Shown here: positions 36,123-44,758 of the stretch, piece by piece
Position numbering within the stretch: the first letter of the stretch is position 1
How the letters are laid out: each line of letters begins with the position of its first letter
DNA from: Aliiglaciecola sp. CAU 1673
GTDB taxonomy: Bacteria > Pseudomonadota > Gammaproteobacteria > Enterobacterales > Alteromonadaceae
Length of the DNA stretch: 64,000 nucleotides
Reading direction: 5' to 3'
Assembly (NCBI RefSeq): GCF_029223185.1
Contig: NZ_JARHUG010000002.1
Span: 186,001 to 250,000, forward strand
Notes under the pieces: model-generated
Databases searched by the model: none
What the model saw: only the letters and a program-made list of their open reading frames with translations
What the model was told of the DNA's origin: nothing
Made by a program: the position numbers and the translations under genes

Positions 36123-37880
36123 ATGCGCACAGACTATTGCGGCAATATCAATGCCTCTCATATCGGACAAGAAGTCACTCTTAGAGGTTGGGTTAACCGC
36201 CGCCGCGATCTGGGCGGCGTGATCTTTTTGGATCTGCGCGACCGCCAGGGCATTGTACAGGTGGTGTACGATCCCGACCTGCCTGAGTTATTCGACATGG
36301 CCAACAAAGTACGTGGTGAGTTCTGCGTGCAGATCACCGGTCTGGTGCGTCCCCGTCCAGAGGGGCAGGTTAATAAAGACATGAGCACCGGCGAAATCGA
36401 AATCCTCGGTAAAGGCCTGACCATTTTAAACAAAGCCGCGCCATTGCCGCTGGACTTTAATCAGGAAAACTCCGAAGAGCAGCGCCTGAAGTACCGTTAT
36501 CTGGATCTACGCCGTCCGTTGATGACCCAGCGCCTGATGTTCCGTGCCAAAGTCACCGGCGCCGTGCGTCGCTTTATGGAATCCCAGGGCTTTTTGGATA
36601 TCGAAACGCCCATCCTGACCAAGGCCACGCCGGAAGGTGCCCGTGATTATCTGGTGCCAAGCCGCACCCACAAAGGCGAATTCTTTGCCCTGCCACAATC
36701 GCCACAGCTGTTTAAGCAGCTGCTGATGATGTCCGGCATGGACAGGTATTATCAAATCGTGAAGTGTTTCCGTGACGAAGATCTTCGCGCCGACCGTCAG
36801 CCTGAATTTACCCAGATTGATATTGAAACCTCTTTCCTCGATGCCGAAGGCGTAATGGCCATTACCGAGGCCATGATCCGCGATTTGTTCCAGCAAATGC
36901 TGGAGGTGGACTTAGGCGAATTCCCGCGTATGACCTACGCCGAAGCCATGCGCCGTTTCGGTAGCGATAAGCCGGACCTGCGTAACCCGCTGGAGCTGAC
37001 CGACGTGGCCGATTTGGTCAAAGACGTTGAGTTCAAGGTGTTCTCCGGCCCGGCCAATGATGCCAAAGGCCGTGTGGCGGTGATTCGAGTGCCGGGTGGC
37101 GCCAGCTTGTCCCGTAAGCAGCTGGATGACTATGGCAATTTTGTCGGCATTTATGGCGCCAAAGGCCTGGCCTGGATGAAGGTCAATGAACTGGCCAAAG
37201 GCGCCGAAGGCATTCAGTCTCCCATCCTTAAATTCCTCGGTGAAGACGTGGCCAAGGCCATTATCGAGCGCGCGGGTGCACAGGATGGCGATATCCTGCT
37301 ATTTGGCGCCGACAGCAAGAACGTGGTCACCGAAGCCTTGGGCGCCCTGCGTCTGAAGCTGGGTGAAGATCTGCAGTTGCTGCAAGGTGAGTGGCGTCCG
37401 CTGTGGGTAGTGGATTTCCCCATGTTCGAGGAAATCGACGGTCAGTTGCATGCGCTGCACCACCCCTTTACCTCTCCCCGTGATATGACCCCTGAGCAGC
37501 TGGTCGCCGACCCGGTAAACGCTATCTCCAATGCCTACGATATGGTGCTGAACGGTGTTGAACTGGGTGGTGGTTCGGTGCGTATTCACGACCAAGCCAT
37601 GCAGGCCCAGGTGTTTAAAATCCTCGGTATCAGCGACGAAGAAGCCGAGCTGAAATTCGGCTTCCTGCTCGAAGCGCTGCGCTACGGTGCGCCGCCGCAC
37701 GCCGGTCTGGCTTTCGGTCTGGATCGTCTGGTGATGCTGATGACTGGTGCTACCTCGATTCGTGATGTGATGGCCTTCCCCAAGACCACCACCGCCGCGT
37801 GCCCGCTGACCGATGCACCATCCCCGGCCAATCCGGATGCACTTAAGGATTTGGCTATCCAGGTCCACAAGCCTGCCTGA
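36123..37880 (+). CDS. aspS: Aspartyl-tRNA synthetase
   Basis: 585 residues, full-length bacterial-type class II synthetase. The N-terminal anticodon-binding OB domain has [29 protein letters not shown]. Motif 2 lies in [42 protein letters not shown], the GAD insertion domain in the middle, and motif 3 near the C terminus ([22 protein letters not shown]). Charges tRNA-Asp. The stop codon overlaps the nudB start (TGATG). First gene of the aspS-nudB-ruvCAB order. Confidence 0.97.
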   Translation: MRTDYCGNINASHIGQEVTLRGWVNRRRDLGGVIFLDLRDRQGIVQVVYDPDLPELFDMANKVRGEFCVQITGLVRPRPEGQVNKDMSTGEIEILGKGLTILNKAAPLPLDFNQENSEEQRLKYRYLDLRRPLMTQRLMFRAKVTGAVRRFMESQGFLDIETPILTKATPEGARDYLVPSRTHKGEFFALPQSPQLFKQLLMMSGMDRYYQIVKCFRDEDLRADRQPEFTQIDIETSFLDAEGVMAITEAMIRDLFQQMLEVDLGEFPRMTYAEAMRRFGSDKPDLRNPLELTDVADLVKDVEFKVFSGPANDAKGRVAVIRVPGGASLSRKQLDDYGNFVGIYGAKGLAWMKVNELAKGAEGIQSPILKFLGEDVAKAIIERAGAQDGDILLFGADSKNVVTEALGALRLKLGEDLQLLQGEWRPLWVVDFPMFEEIDGQLHALHHPFTSPRDMTPEQLVADPVNAISNAYDMVLNGVELGGGSVRIHDQAMQAQVFKILGISDEEAELKFGFLLEALRYGAPPHAGLAFGLDRLVMLMTGATSIRDVMAFPKTTTAACPLTDAPSPANPDALKDLAIQVHKPA

Positions 37881-38329
37881 TGCCCTTTAAACGGCCAGAA
37901 TCAGTATTGGTGGTCATCTATGACGATGACCACCAGGTACTGATGTTGCAGCGTCTCGATGATCCTCACTTCTGGCAGTCGGTCACCGGGTCCCTGGAGG
38001 CAGGGGAAACTCCCTTTCAGACCGCCCTGCGTGAAGTCAATGAAGAAGTGGGCATCGATATTGAAGCCCAAGGCTATGCTCTTGTGGATTGCCGCCTGGT
38101 CAGCCAATACGCCATTCGTGAAGCCTGGCGCTATCGTTATGCACCCGAAGTGACAGTTAACACCGAATACCTTTTTGCCCTGAAGGTCAAAAAGGGCCAA
38201 GCCGTCGAGCTTTCCGAGCATAGCCAATATCGCTGGTTGCCGGCTAAAGAGGCGGCGGCCCTTGCCTGGTCACCCACCAATCAAGAAGCGATTCTGCGTC
38301 TGTTAAGCCAAGAAACACAGGAGTCGTGA
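37880..38329 (+). CDS. nudB: Dihydroneopterin triphosphate diphosphatase (Nudix)
   Basis: 149 residues. The Nudix box GSLEAGETPFQTALREVNEEVGI is complete (G-x5-E-x7-REVNEE-x-G). NudB removes pyrophosphate from dihydroneopterin triphosphate in folate synthesis. Start overlaps the aspS stop. In many relatives yebC follows nudB; here ruvC follows directly after three bases. Confidence 0.93.
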   Translation: MPFKRPESVLVVIYDDDHQVLMLQRLDDPHFWQSVTGSLEAGETPFQTALREVNEEVGIDIEAQGYALVDCRLVSQYAIREAWRYRYAPEVTVNTEYLFALKVKKGQAVELSEHSQYRWLPAKEAAALAWSPTNQEAILRLLSQETQES

Positions 38330-38332
38330 GCA

Positions 38333-38854
38333 TTGAGCATTATCCTTGGCATTGACCCAGGCTCACGGGTAACCGGCTATGGCATTATTCGTCAGCGCAG
38401 CGGCGTTTTTGAGTACCTTGGCAGTGGCTGCATCCGGTTATCGGGCGAGTTGCCTGAGCGCTTAAAGCAGATATACGATGGGGTAACGGAGATTATCAGC
38501 CAGTTTGGCCCCGATCTCTTTGCCATCGAACAAGTGTTTATGGCTAAAAACCCGGATTCAGCGCTCAAATTGGGGCAGGCGAGGGGCGCGGCCATTGTGG
38601 CGGCAACCAATCAGCATCTGCCTGTCGCGGAATATTCGGCCAGGCAAATTAAGCAGGCGGTGGTGGGTAAAGGCAGCGCCGAGAAAAACCAGGTCCAGCA
38701 TATGGTGGCCTATTTGTTAAAGCTTCCGGGCCAGCCCCAGGCCGATGCGGCCGATGCCCTGGCCGTGGCCTTGTGCCACGGACAAACCCAACAAAGCCTG
38801 ATTCGTATGGCCGGCCAGGCCAGCAAAACCGTGCGCGGCCGACTTCGTAAGTGA
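38333..38854 (+). CDS. ruvC: Holliday junction resolvase RuvC
   Basis: 173 residues. [18 protein letters not shown] contains the first catalytic Asp, [23 protein letters not shown] the Glu, and [14 protein letters not shown] the terminal Asp pair. Resolves Holliday junctions brought by RuvAB. The start is TTG 38333, nine bases after AGGAG. About 1.2 kb of repeat DNA separates it from ruvA, with which it is normally contiguous. Confidence 0.95.
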   Translation: MSIILGIDPGSRVTGYGIIRQRSGVFEYLGSGCIRLSGELPERLKQIYDGVTEIISQFGPDLFAIEQVFMAKNPDSALKLGQARGAAIVAATNQHLPVAEYSARQIKQAVVGKGSAEKNQVQHMVAYLLKLPGQPQADAADALAVALCHGQTQQSLIRMAGQASKTVRGRLRK

Positions 38855-38874
38855 ACCTTAGAGAATAAGAAAGT

Positions 38875-38956
38875 GAACCACGGAGACACAGAGAGCACGG
38901 AGATCTTAAGGGGTTTAGCTATTGCTCTCTCTGCGTCCTCTGTGTCTCTGTGGTTC
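38875..38956. repeat. Palindromic repeat copy A (GxxExxY-associated unit)
   Basis: The left half (GAACCACGGAGACACAGAGA…) and right half (…GTGTCTCTGTGGTTC) are inverted complements around a central AGATCTTAAG. Followed by a conserved spacer (TTAAGAACATTAAACCGATG…GACATGTCAGTA). Confidence 0.85.
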
Positions 38957-39043
38957 AAAAAAATTAAGAACATTAAACCGATGACAAAGACATGTCAGTA
39001 AAACCGCTAAGGCTGTAGTCGCAACAAGTAGGTAAGGACAGAA

Positions 39044-39126
39044 AACCACAGAGACACAGAGAGCACGGAGATCTTAGGTTGTGTTATTTTTTGAATCTCT
39101 CTGTGTCCTCCGTGTCTCTGTGGTTC
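39044..39126. repeat. Palindromic repeat copy B
   Basis: Same structure as copy A, beginning 169 bases after it: AACCACAGAGACACAGAGAG … CTCCGTGTCTCTGTGGTTC, followed by the same spacer sequence with few changes, so the true repeat unit is hairpin plus spacer, about 170 bases. Confidence 0.85.
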
Positions 39127-39217
39127 AAAAAATTAAGAACATTAAACCGATGATAAAGACATGTCAGTACGACGGTTAGAAGCTGCTTCATAATGTAAGC
39201 AAGAGAATAAAAAAACT

Positions 39218-39299
39218 AACCACAGAGACACAGAGAGCATGGAGATCTTAGGTTTTGTTGTTTTTAGAATTCTCTGTGTCCTCCGTGTCTCTGTGGTTC
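39218..39299. repeat. Palindromic repeat copy C
   Basis: Third copy, 174 bases after copy B, ending 49 bases before the GxxExxY reading frame. Confidence 0.85.
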
Positions 39300-39348
39300 A
39301 ATCAGAGTTTTAAAAACGCAGCTGCATGGAAAGTACGAAGGAGAGGAA

Positions 39349-39720
39349 GTGGATCTGGATGAGCTGACGGGCAAGATTATTGGTTGTGCCATCGAGGTGC
39401 ACCGGCATTTGGGGCCTGGCTTATTGGAGTCGGCCTATGAAGCCTGTCTAAAGCTGGAATTGGACTCGTCAGGACTGGCTTTTGAGAGTCAGTTAGCATT
39501 GCCCGTTATGTACAAGGGGCACAAAGTTGATGCCGGTTATCGGATTGATTTACTGGTTGATAAGGAAGTAGTGGTGGAGCTAAAAGCAGTAGAATCCATC
39601 CTTCCAATACATAAAGCGCAACTGCTGACGTATTAGAAACTCAAAGGACTTAGATGCGGATTGATACTGAATTTCAACGAAGCCCAGTTAACCAAAGGCA
39701 TCTGCAGACTAATGAATTGA
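39349..39720 (+). pseudogene. GxxExxY protein gene interrupted by an amber codon
   Basis: GTG 39349 (GGAGAGG upstream) opens a 95-codon frame with the family signature GPGLLESAYE (G-x-x-E-x-x-Y) and the PD-(D/E)xK-like core YRIDLLVDKEVVVELKAVE. It stops at TAG 39634-39636 in LLTY*KLKGL. The same frame then continues 27 codons with family-like sequence (CGLILNFNEAQLTKGI) to TGA 39718-39720, giving the normal family length of about 124 residues. So a single nonsense change (for example Leu TTG to TAG) has split the gene, unless the TAG is suppressed. The family is nuclease-like with unknown role. It sits among repeat copies between ruvC and ruvA. Confidence 0.85.
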
Positions 39721-39750
39721 TATTGGTTACTGAATAGAACCCCTCCCTGC

Positions 39751-39770
39751 CCTCTGTGTCTCTGTGGTTC
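39751..39770. repeat. Right-half repeat fragment
   Basis: CCTCTGTGTCTCTGTGGTTC, the right arm of the palindromic unit without its left arm, followed by a diverged copy of the spacer (GACATGCCAGTAAGACGG). Confidence 0.75.
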
Positions 39771-39861
39771 AAAGAGTAAGTACATTGACCCAATGACAAC
39801 GACATGCCAGTAAGACGGTTAGGTGCAGGTTAAGAAAGTAAGCAAACGGGATTAGAAAAAT

Positions 39862-39944
39862 AACCACAGAGACACAGAGAGCACGGAGATTTTAGGTTGT
39901 GTTATTTTTTGAATCTCTCTGTGTCCTCCGTGTCTCTGTGGTTC
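39862..39944. repeat. Palindromic repeat copy D
   Basis: Full copy, AACCACAGAGACACAGAGAG … CTCCGTGTCTCTGTGGTTC, nearly identical to copy B, including the central TTAGGTTGTGTTATTTTTTG. Confidence 0.85.
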
Positions 39945-40017
39945 AATTAAGAAAGAAGTTCACTAGAAAGAGATATCCGAAGGTGATTAAGGGGAGTCAA
40001 AATCAGGTTTTCAAAAA

Positions 40018-40044
40018 CTCTGTGCTCTCTGTGTCTCTGTGGTG
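40018..40044. repeat. Right-half repeat fragment next to ruvA
   Basis: CTCTGTGCTCTCTGTGTCTC then TGTGGTG, a right arm only, ending 25 bases before the ruvA start. Confidence 0.7.
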
Positions 40045-40069
40045 AAAAAAAGAAAAATGAAGGTAAAAA

Positions 40070-40690
40070 ATGATAGGCAGGATTAGAGGTATCGTCATTG
40101 AGAAGCAGCCGCCCGAGGTGCTGATAGAAGCTTATGGGGTTGGCTATGAAATACAGATGCCGATGACCAGTTTTTATCAGCTGCCGGCCGTGGGCCAGGA
40201 AGCGGTGATCTACACCCACTTTGTAGTGCGCGAAGATGCCCAGCTGCTGTTTGGCTTTGCCACTAAAGGCGAGCGTGCGCTTTTCAGGGAATTGATCAAA
40301 GCCAATGGCGTGGGACCGAAACTGGCGCTGACTATCCTCTCCGGCATGTCGGCCAGCCATTTTATCTTCTGTGTGCAGCATCAGGACGTCAACGCCCTAA
40401 TAAAGTTGCCTGGCGTGGGGCGCAAAACCGCCGAGCGTCTGCTGGTGGAGCTTAAGGACCGCTTGGCAGACTTTATTCCTGAAGGTAATAGCGTTTCCTT
40501 GCCCATGCCTGAAGGCAAAAGTATCGAAAACACTTTTGTGGTCTCTGACAGCCCCAAAGACGAAGCCGTCAGCGCGCTGCTAGCCTTAGGCTATAAGCAG
40601 CCGATAGCCAGTAAGACGGTCAACACTGTCTATAAAGACGGCATGACCAGCGAAACCATAATTCGTGAAGCCTTGCGCTCCATGCTTTAA
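40070..40690 (+). CDS. ruvA: Holliday junction DNA helicase subunit RuvA
   Basis: 206 residues: N-terminal OB fold ([28 protein letters not shown]), the helix-hairpin-helix pair ([16 protein letters not shown] and [19 protein letters not shown]), and the C-terminal RuvB-binding three-helix domain ([14 protein letters not shown]). Binds the junction and loads RuvB. GAAGGT precedes ATG 40070. Distance from ruvC means it may need its own promoter; repeat DNA lies directly upstream. Confidence 0.96.
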   Translation: MIGRIRGIVIEKQPPEVLIEAYGVGYEIQMPMTSFYQLPAVGQEAVIYTHFVVREDAQLLFGFATKGERALFRELIKANGVGPKLALTILSGMSASHFIFCVQHQDVNALIKLPGVGRKTAERLLVELKDRLADFIPEGNSVSLPMPEGKSIENTFVVSDSPKDEAVSALLALGYKQPIASKTVNTVYKDGMTSETIIREALRSML

Positions 40691-40717
40691 TAGCCAAAGG
40701 CAAGCTGAGAGTAACCT

Positions 40718-41722
40718 ATGATTGAAGCAGACAGGCTGGTACAACCCGGTGCCAGGGGTGAAGATGAAGTGGTGGACAGGGCTATACGCCCCAAATTGTT
40801 GGCCGATTATACCGGTCAGGACCATGTGCGCGCGCAGATGGAAATCTTTATCCAGGCTGCCCGAAACCGTCAGGATGCCCTGGATCATCTGCTGATATTC
40901 GGTCCTCCGGGCCTGGGTAAAACCACATTAGCCAATATCGTCGCCAATGAAATGGGCGTGAGTATTAAAACCACCTCGGGGCCGGTATTGGAAAAAGCCG
41001 GTGACCTGGCTGCGCTACTCACCAATCTTGAAGAAAACGATGTGCTCTTTATCGATGAGATCCACCGCCTAAGTCCGGTGGTGGAAGAGATCCTGTATCC
41101 GGCCATGGAAGACTACCAACTGGATATTATGATTGGCGAAGGCCCGGCGGCACGCTCGATCAAGCTCGACCTACCCCCTTTTACCCTGGTGGGTGCCACC
41201 ACCAGAGCCGGCTCACTGACATCACCGCTACGTGATCGCTTCGGCATAGTACAGCGCCTGGAGTTTTATAATGTCAGGGATCTGACCACCATAGTGCAGC
41301 GCTCGGCCAATTATCTGAACCTGGATCTGCAGCCACAAGGCGCGGTGGAAGTGGCTCGCCGCTCCCGCGGCACGCCTCGTATCGCTAACCGCCTGCTACG
41401 CCGTGTACGGGATTATGCGCAAATCAAAGCCGATGGCCTGATCGACCAAGCAGTGGCTGCCAGCGCCCTGGATATGCTGGATGTGGACAAGGAAGGCTTT
41501 GACTATATGGACAGAAAGCTACTGACCGCCATTATCGATAAATTCAGCGGCGGCCCCGTAGGCCTGGATAACCTCGCCGCCGCCATCGGCGAAGAAAAAG
41601 ACACCATCGAAGATGTGATAGAGCCGTTCCTTATTCAACAGGGTTTCTTACAGCGCACCCCCCGTGGCCGTATTGCCACCCAGCGCGCTTATTTGCATTT
41701 GGGATTTGAGGTGCGGGAGTGA
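40718..41722 (+). CDS. ruvB: Holliday junction branch-migration ATPase RuvB
   Basis: 334 residues. AAA+ core with Walker [18 protein letters not shown] and Walker [17 protein letters not shown], the RuvA-contacting beta-hairpin region around [33 protein letters not shown], the arginine-finger stretch LRDRFG, and the C-terminal winged-helix domain ([16 protein letters not shown]). 28 bases downstream of ruvA, so cotranscribed. Confidence 0.97.
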   Translation: MIEADRLVQPGARGEDEVVDRAIRPKLLADYTGQDHVRAQMEIFIQAARNRQDALDHLLIFGPPGLGKTTLANIVANEMGVSIKTTSGPVLEKAGDLAALLTNLEENDVLFIDEIHRLSPVVEEILYPAMEDYQLDIMIGEGPAARSIKLDLPPFTLVGATTRAGSLTSPLRDRFGIVQRLEFYNVRDLTTIVQRSANYLNLDLQPQGAVEVARRSRGTPRIANRLLRRVRDYAQIKADGLIDQAVAASALDMLDVDKEGFDYMDRKLLTAIIDKFSGGPVGLDNLAAAIGEEKDTIEDVIEPFLIQQGFLQRTPRGRIATQRAYLHLGFEVRE

Positions 41723-42044
41723 GGCGTTAGGGGTGAGGAGTGGCGGGTTGTGTATGACCTGGCGCTTTTCCTTCGAGGTTTAGAGCCAATCTGACTGGTT
41801 GCCACGAGCGAATAGTTGATATTCGCTGCTGTACAGGCATGCCGGACTAATATAAATACCAATTCTCGCTTTCCCCACTGCAGGTTATGCGCAAAGCGCT
41901 GGTAGCTGACTCCAAGCTATTGTTAGTATGGGAAAAATAAATAGAAACTGTGAATAAGCGGCACTGCGTAGCCTGTAGCATACCACGAATTCATGGTAAT
42001 ACACTGTTATGTGATTACCTGACTCTCCAAGCAAAAAAGTAATT
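41723..42044. other. Intergenic region between ruvB and the accessory island
   Basis: 322 bases without a convincing gene. A hairpin AGCGAATA-loop-TATTCGCT lies at 41807-41827 without a T-run. Composition becomes A+T-richer towards the right, marking the change from core to accessory DNA. I could not identify an integron attI or a complete attC here. Confidence 0.5.
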
Positions 42045-43868
42045 ATGACAAATTCCTTAGAGTTAACTCGAGATCTATTTCTAGAATGCAACTGGGTTTA
42101 TGACGTTCCCCAAGATGACCGCTATGGGTATTCTTCGGTTATGCGGTGTCTGCAGAAGTATTCAAAGGAAATGTTAGAGCAGGGAAAGAAAGAGCATTCC
42201 GAAGTTCTCGAACTGCTAGCACGATCAGCGTCAATGATGATAGTGCCGAACAGTATCAACGAACCCTTCAAAGCGTACTTTCAAGACTTTCAGGCAGGGC
42301 GTAGATCGGCTCTGCCTGATGACTTTACGCAAGAAGAGTTGGTGTTTTTTGAGGAGATTCTGAATGACGTCAATGAACCATGGTTAAAGGCAAGGCTTGC
42401 TGATCTTCTTTGGCTGTTGAGAAAACCAAAAAAAACAGAGCATGCGAAGGCGGCAATAGATTCATATGTTACCCAACCAATTGACGATGAAACGTGGCAT
42501 CGCGATGTAAACGGCTGTTGGGAACGAGCTGCACGGCTGTGTATGCAAATCAGAGACTTTGATCGCTTGAGCGCAATCAAGAGGCAGCTATTTTCAGCCT
42601 TTTGTTCTGAATATCCAAGAAGCAAATTTATGACGCTTTGGATAGCAGATTTATTGGATAATCTTAAAATTGATAGTGATTTTAGAGAGGATATAGCGCC
42701 TTCTCTCCACGGAAAAGCAAAAGACTTGCTGGGAGATGGTGACTTCCACTCTGCCAGATCGTACTTTGAATTGGCTTCAAAGAAGTACCAGCAATGCGAT
42801 GACAAGAATGGCTGGCTGGAATGTCTAATTGCGATAGCTGAATGTTTTGAGCTAGAAGCAGATTCGCGATCTAGTGGGAGCAATATGGTGGCTAACTCTT
42901 TCTATGAAAACGCAATTCAAGCATATCGCCGTATTCCTACTAAGCATCGAGCTAATTATGGCGTCGATGAAAAGATAATATCAATTCGTGACAAAATAGT
43001 AGTCTCAGGAAAAGCGTCCCTAGACGAAATGGGTATGATAAAGACCCCTGGGATCGATATTTCCGACATGGCAAAGCAATCTATTGAACATGTCTCTGGG
43101 AAGCGAAGTTCAGAAGAAGCACTGATATATTTCACGGGATTATTTAGCGGCCCAAAATACAAGGATCTTAGTGAAAGCGCGAAAGAAGTAATGCAGAACA
43201 GCCTGCTTGGCAGCTTGTTTGGATCAAGCCACATGAGCAGTGATGGGCGTGTGATCGCAAAAACTCCTGCCATGAATTTGGGGGCTGGTGAAGATGACCC
43301 TGCTAATCAAGCAGCGCTCCATAGACAAATTCAACAACAGCTTTCTATTGAAATTCAGCTTGTGGTTGAAGGTCAAATATTGCCAGCACTTAGACAATTA
43401 CTAATGGAGCATAGGTTTACAAAAGAGCTTATGGTGGCCGCTTGTCATCACTCGCCTATAGTTCCCCAAAGTCGAGAGCAGCTACTTGGATATGCGCTTT
43501 GGTTAGGTTTTGAGTACGAATTTGGAGCTGCAATTCACTTACTTTGTCCGCAGGTTGAACATATCGTGCGTTCACAGTTAAAGGAAGCTGGTGCCCATAC
43601 GAGTAATATTGATAGGGAAGGCATTGAAAATGAAAATGGATTAAGTACATTGATGGAGATGGAAGAAGCGCATAGATTATTCGGTGAAGATTTAACCTTT
43701 GAGATAAAGAGTGTTTTTACAGATGCGCTTGGATTTAATTTGCGCAATGAAGTTGCCCATGGTTTGTTGGATGATAATACTTCGTCATCAATACATACCA
43801 TTTATGCTTGGTGGATGATTCTTAGGTTGGTGATTCGCTCACTCGTGGATGGAAAATCTAAGGAGTAG
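42045..43868 (+). CDS. DUF4209-like protein with C-terminal RNxxxHG (HEPN-type) motif
   Basis: 607 residues with no signal peptide or membrane segment. The long N-terminal part is helical and repeat-like (aromatic/Leu-rich pairs such as WLKARLADLLWLL and SARSYFELASKKYQQCDDK), suggesting an alpha-solenoid. The last ~110 residues hold LGFEYEFGAAIHLLCPQVEHIVRSQL and then LRNEVAHGLL (Arg567, His572, Gly573), the RNxxxHG signature of DUF4209; R-x4-H also fits HEPN ribonucleases, many of which act in abortive infection. An RNA-cutting defence role is inferred. Visibly A+T-rich compared with the ruv genes and followed by an attC site, so probably acquired. Confidence 0.75.
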   Translation: MTNSLELTRDLFLECNWVYDVPQDDRYGYSSVMRCLQKYSKEMLEQGKKEHSEVLELLARSASMMIVPNSINEPFKAYFQDFQAGRRSALPDDFTQEELVFFEEILNDVNEPWLKARLADLLWLLRKPKKTEHAKAAIDSYVTQPIDDETWHRDVNGCWERAARLCMQIRDFDRLSAIKRQLFSAFCSEYPRSKFMTLWIADLLDNLKIDSDFREDIAPSLHGKAKDLLGDGDFHSARSYFELASKKYQQCDDKNGWLECLIAIAECFELEADSRSSGSNMVANSFYENAIQAYRRIPTKHRANYGVDEKIISIRDKIVVSGKASLDEMGMIKTPGIDISDMAKQSIEHVSGKRSSEEALIYFTGLFSGPKYKDLSESAKEVMQNSLLGSLFGSSHMSSDGRVIAKTPAMNLGAGEDDPANQAALHRQIQQQLSIEIQLVVEGQILPALRQLLMEHRFTKELMVAACHHSPIVPQSREQLLGYALWLGFEYEFGAAIHLLCPQVEHIVRSQLKEAGAHTSNIDREGIENENGLSTLMEMEEAHRLFGEDLTFEIKSVFTDALGFNLRNEVAHGLLDDNTSSSIHTIYAWWMILRLVIRSLVDGKSKE

Positions 43869-43901
43869 CTGTATTTTCAGTTTCACAAAATGCAAAGGGG
43901 C

Positions 43902-44003
43902 ATAACAAGCGGCTGCACCGGACAAATTTTCGGTGTCACCTTTTGTGTAAAAAGGCGCATAAAAGCCGCCGTCAAAAAATTGCTCGGTGAACAGGGCGTT
44001 AGA
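43902..44003. other. Integron attC recombination site
   Basis: About 100 bases starting ATAACAAGCGGCTGCACCGG and ending CTCGGTGAACAGGGCGTTAG. The outer boxes TAAC / GTTA and inner boxes CACCGG / CGGTG pair across the site with the usual asymmetry, giving the R''-L''…L'-R' architecture of attC. The next gene starts 18 bases after GTTAG, typical of a cassette. No integrase gene is in the window. Confidence 0.75.
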
Positions 44004-44020
44004 ATTTGCAAGGGGTATCT

Positions 44021-44470
44021 ATGACTGAAGCGCTACAAACAGCCCTACTTACCCTAGCCGGCGTAGCGCTCGGAGGTCTGCTGACAGGCTGGTTCCAGCG
44101 ATCGAATACCAAGACCCTCATTGTTGCTGAGTTAAACAAGCTGAGAGTGCAGCTTGAAGGAGAAGCTAGAACCCGCTTTCTCGCGCGAAAACAGGACGGC
44201 CTTCTCGAAGCAGTGCCCAAACTCCTGGCCGCTGCGGACCCAGAATTACACACCACATTCAACTATTCAGAAGTCGTAACTCTTATCCATCGCATCGAAC
44301 TTCTCATCGACCCAAGTAACTCTGATGAGGAGCGGCTGAACAAAGCTATTGGCCAACTCGGGTTTGCGGTGCAAGCAGCTGAAACAGGCGACCGGAACGT
44401 TCACCGTATTCTGGGAGCGCAAGCCGAAGTAACAAAGGCAGCACGTGTAGTGCTCAGAAATGCATTCTAA
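44021..44470 (+). CDS. Cassette-borne small membrane-anchored protein
   Basis: 149 residues, not recognised. One N-terminal membrane segment (about 5-24, LQTALLTLAGVALGGLLTGWF) is followed by a cytoplasmic helical domain (KTLIVAELNKLRVQLEGEARTRFLARKQDGLLEAVPKLL …). Such single-helix anchors with a Ser/Arg-rich helical tail are common among cassette proteins. ATG 44021 has AAGGGG upstream. The stop codon is the TAA of TAACAAG, the way a cassette gene runs into its attC, but the rest of that attC is not recognisable. Confidence 0.7.
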   Translation: MTEALQTALLTLAGVALGGLLTGWFQRSNTKTLIVAELNKLRVQLEGEARTRFLARKQDGLLEAVPKLLAAADPELHTTFNYSEVVTLIHRIELLIDPSNSDEERLNKAIGQLGFAVQAAETGDRNVHRILGAQAEVTKAARVVLRNAF

Positions 44471-44630
44471 CAAGTGCTTGTGGTCCTAAAGCAATATTTT
44501 CACCCTTGCTTGGGGTCTTTCTGAGGGCCCCTATTGGCACTAAACTGCCCTTACCGTTCACAGACAAACTGCCTTACAAGTTTTCCCTCGTGGCACTCAG
44601 CACCTCGCTTAAAAAATGCCCGCCTCACGA

Positions 44631-44678
44631 CTCACTTTCTGCATCCCAAGAAAAGCCCACCAATAAGGCGGGAAAAGG
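44631..44678. repeat. Left copy of 48-bp direct repeat flanking the TIR gene
   Basis: CTCACTTTCTGCATCCCAAG then AAAAGCCCACCAATAAGGCG and GGAAAAGG. About 42 of 48 positions match the right copy at 46930-46978. On the minus strand it folds as a terminator (CCCGCC / GGTGGG stem with one G-U pair, then CTTTTCTT). Confidence 0.75.
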
Positions 44679-44758
44679 TCAAAGCCAATGCGGATGCTTT
44701 TTTGTGCTAACCTTTTCACAGCGGATAACACAGGTGCCGCAGCACCGGGAGAGCGCTG

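Noticed and set aside
37880-38335. yebC expected between nudB and ruvC
   Set aside because: The two genes are three bases apart; this is a lineage difference in gene order rather than a broken gene.
38875-40044. CRISPR-like array
   Set aside because: Repeats are about 82-base palindromes with conserved, not unique, spacers, and no cas genes are present.
41723-42044. attI or attC left of the DUF4209-like gene
   Set aside because: Fragments such as GTTAGT near 41923 occur, but no paired boxes could be assembled.
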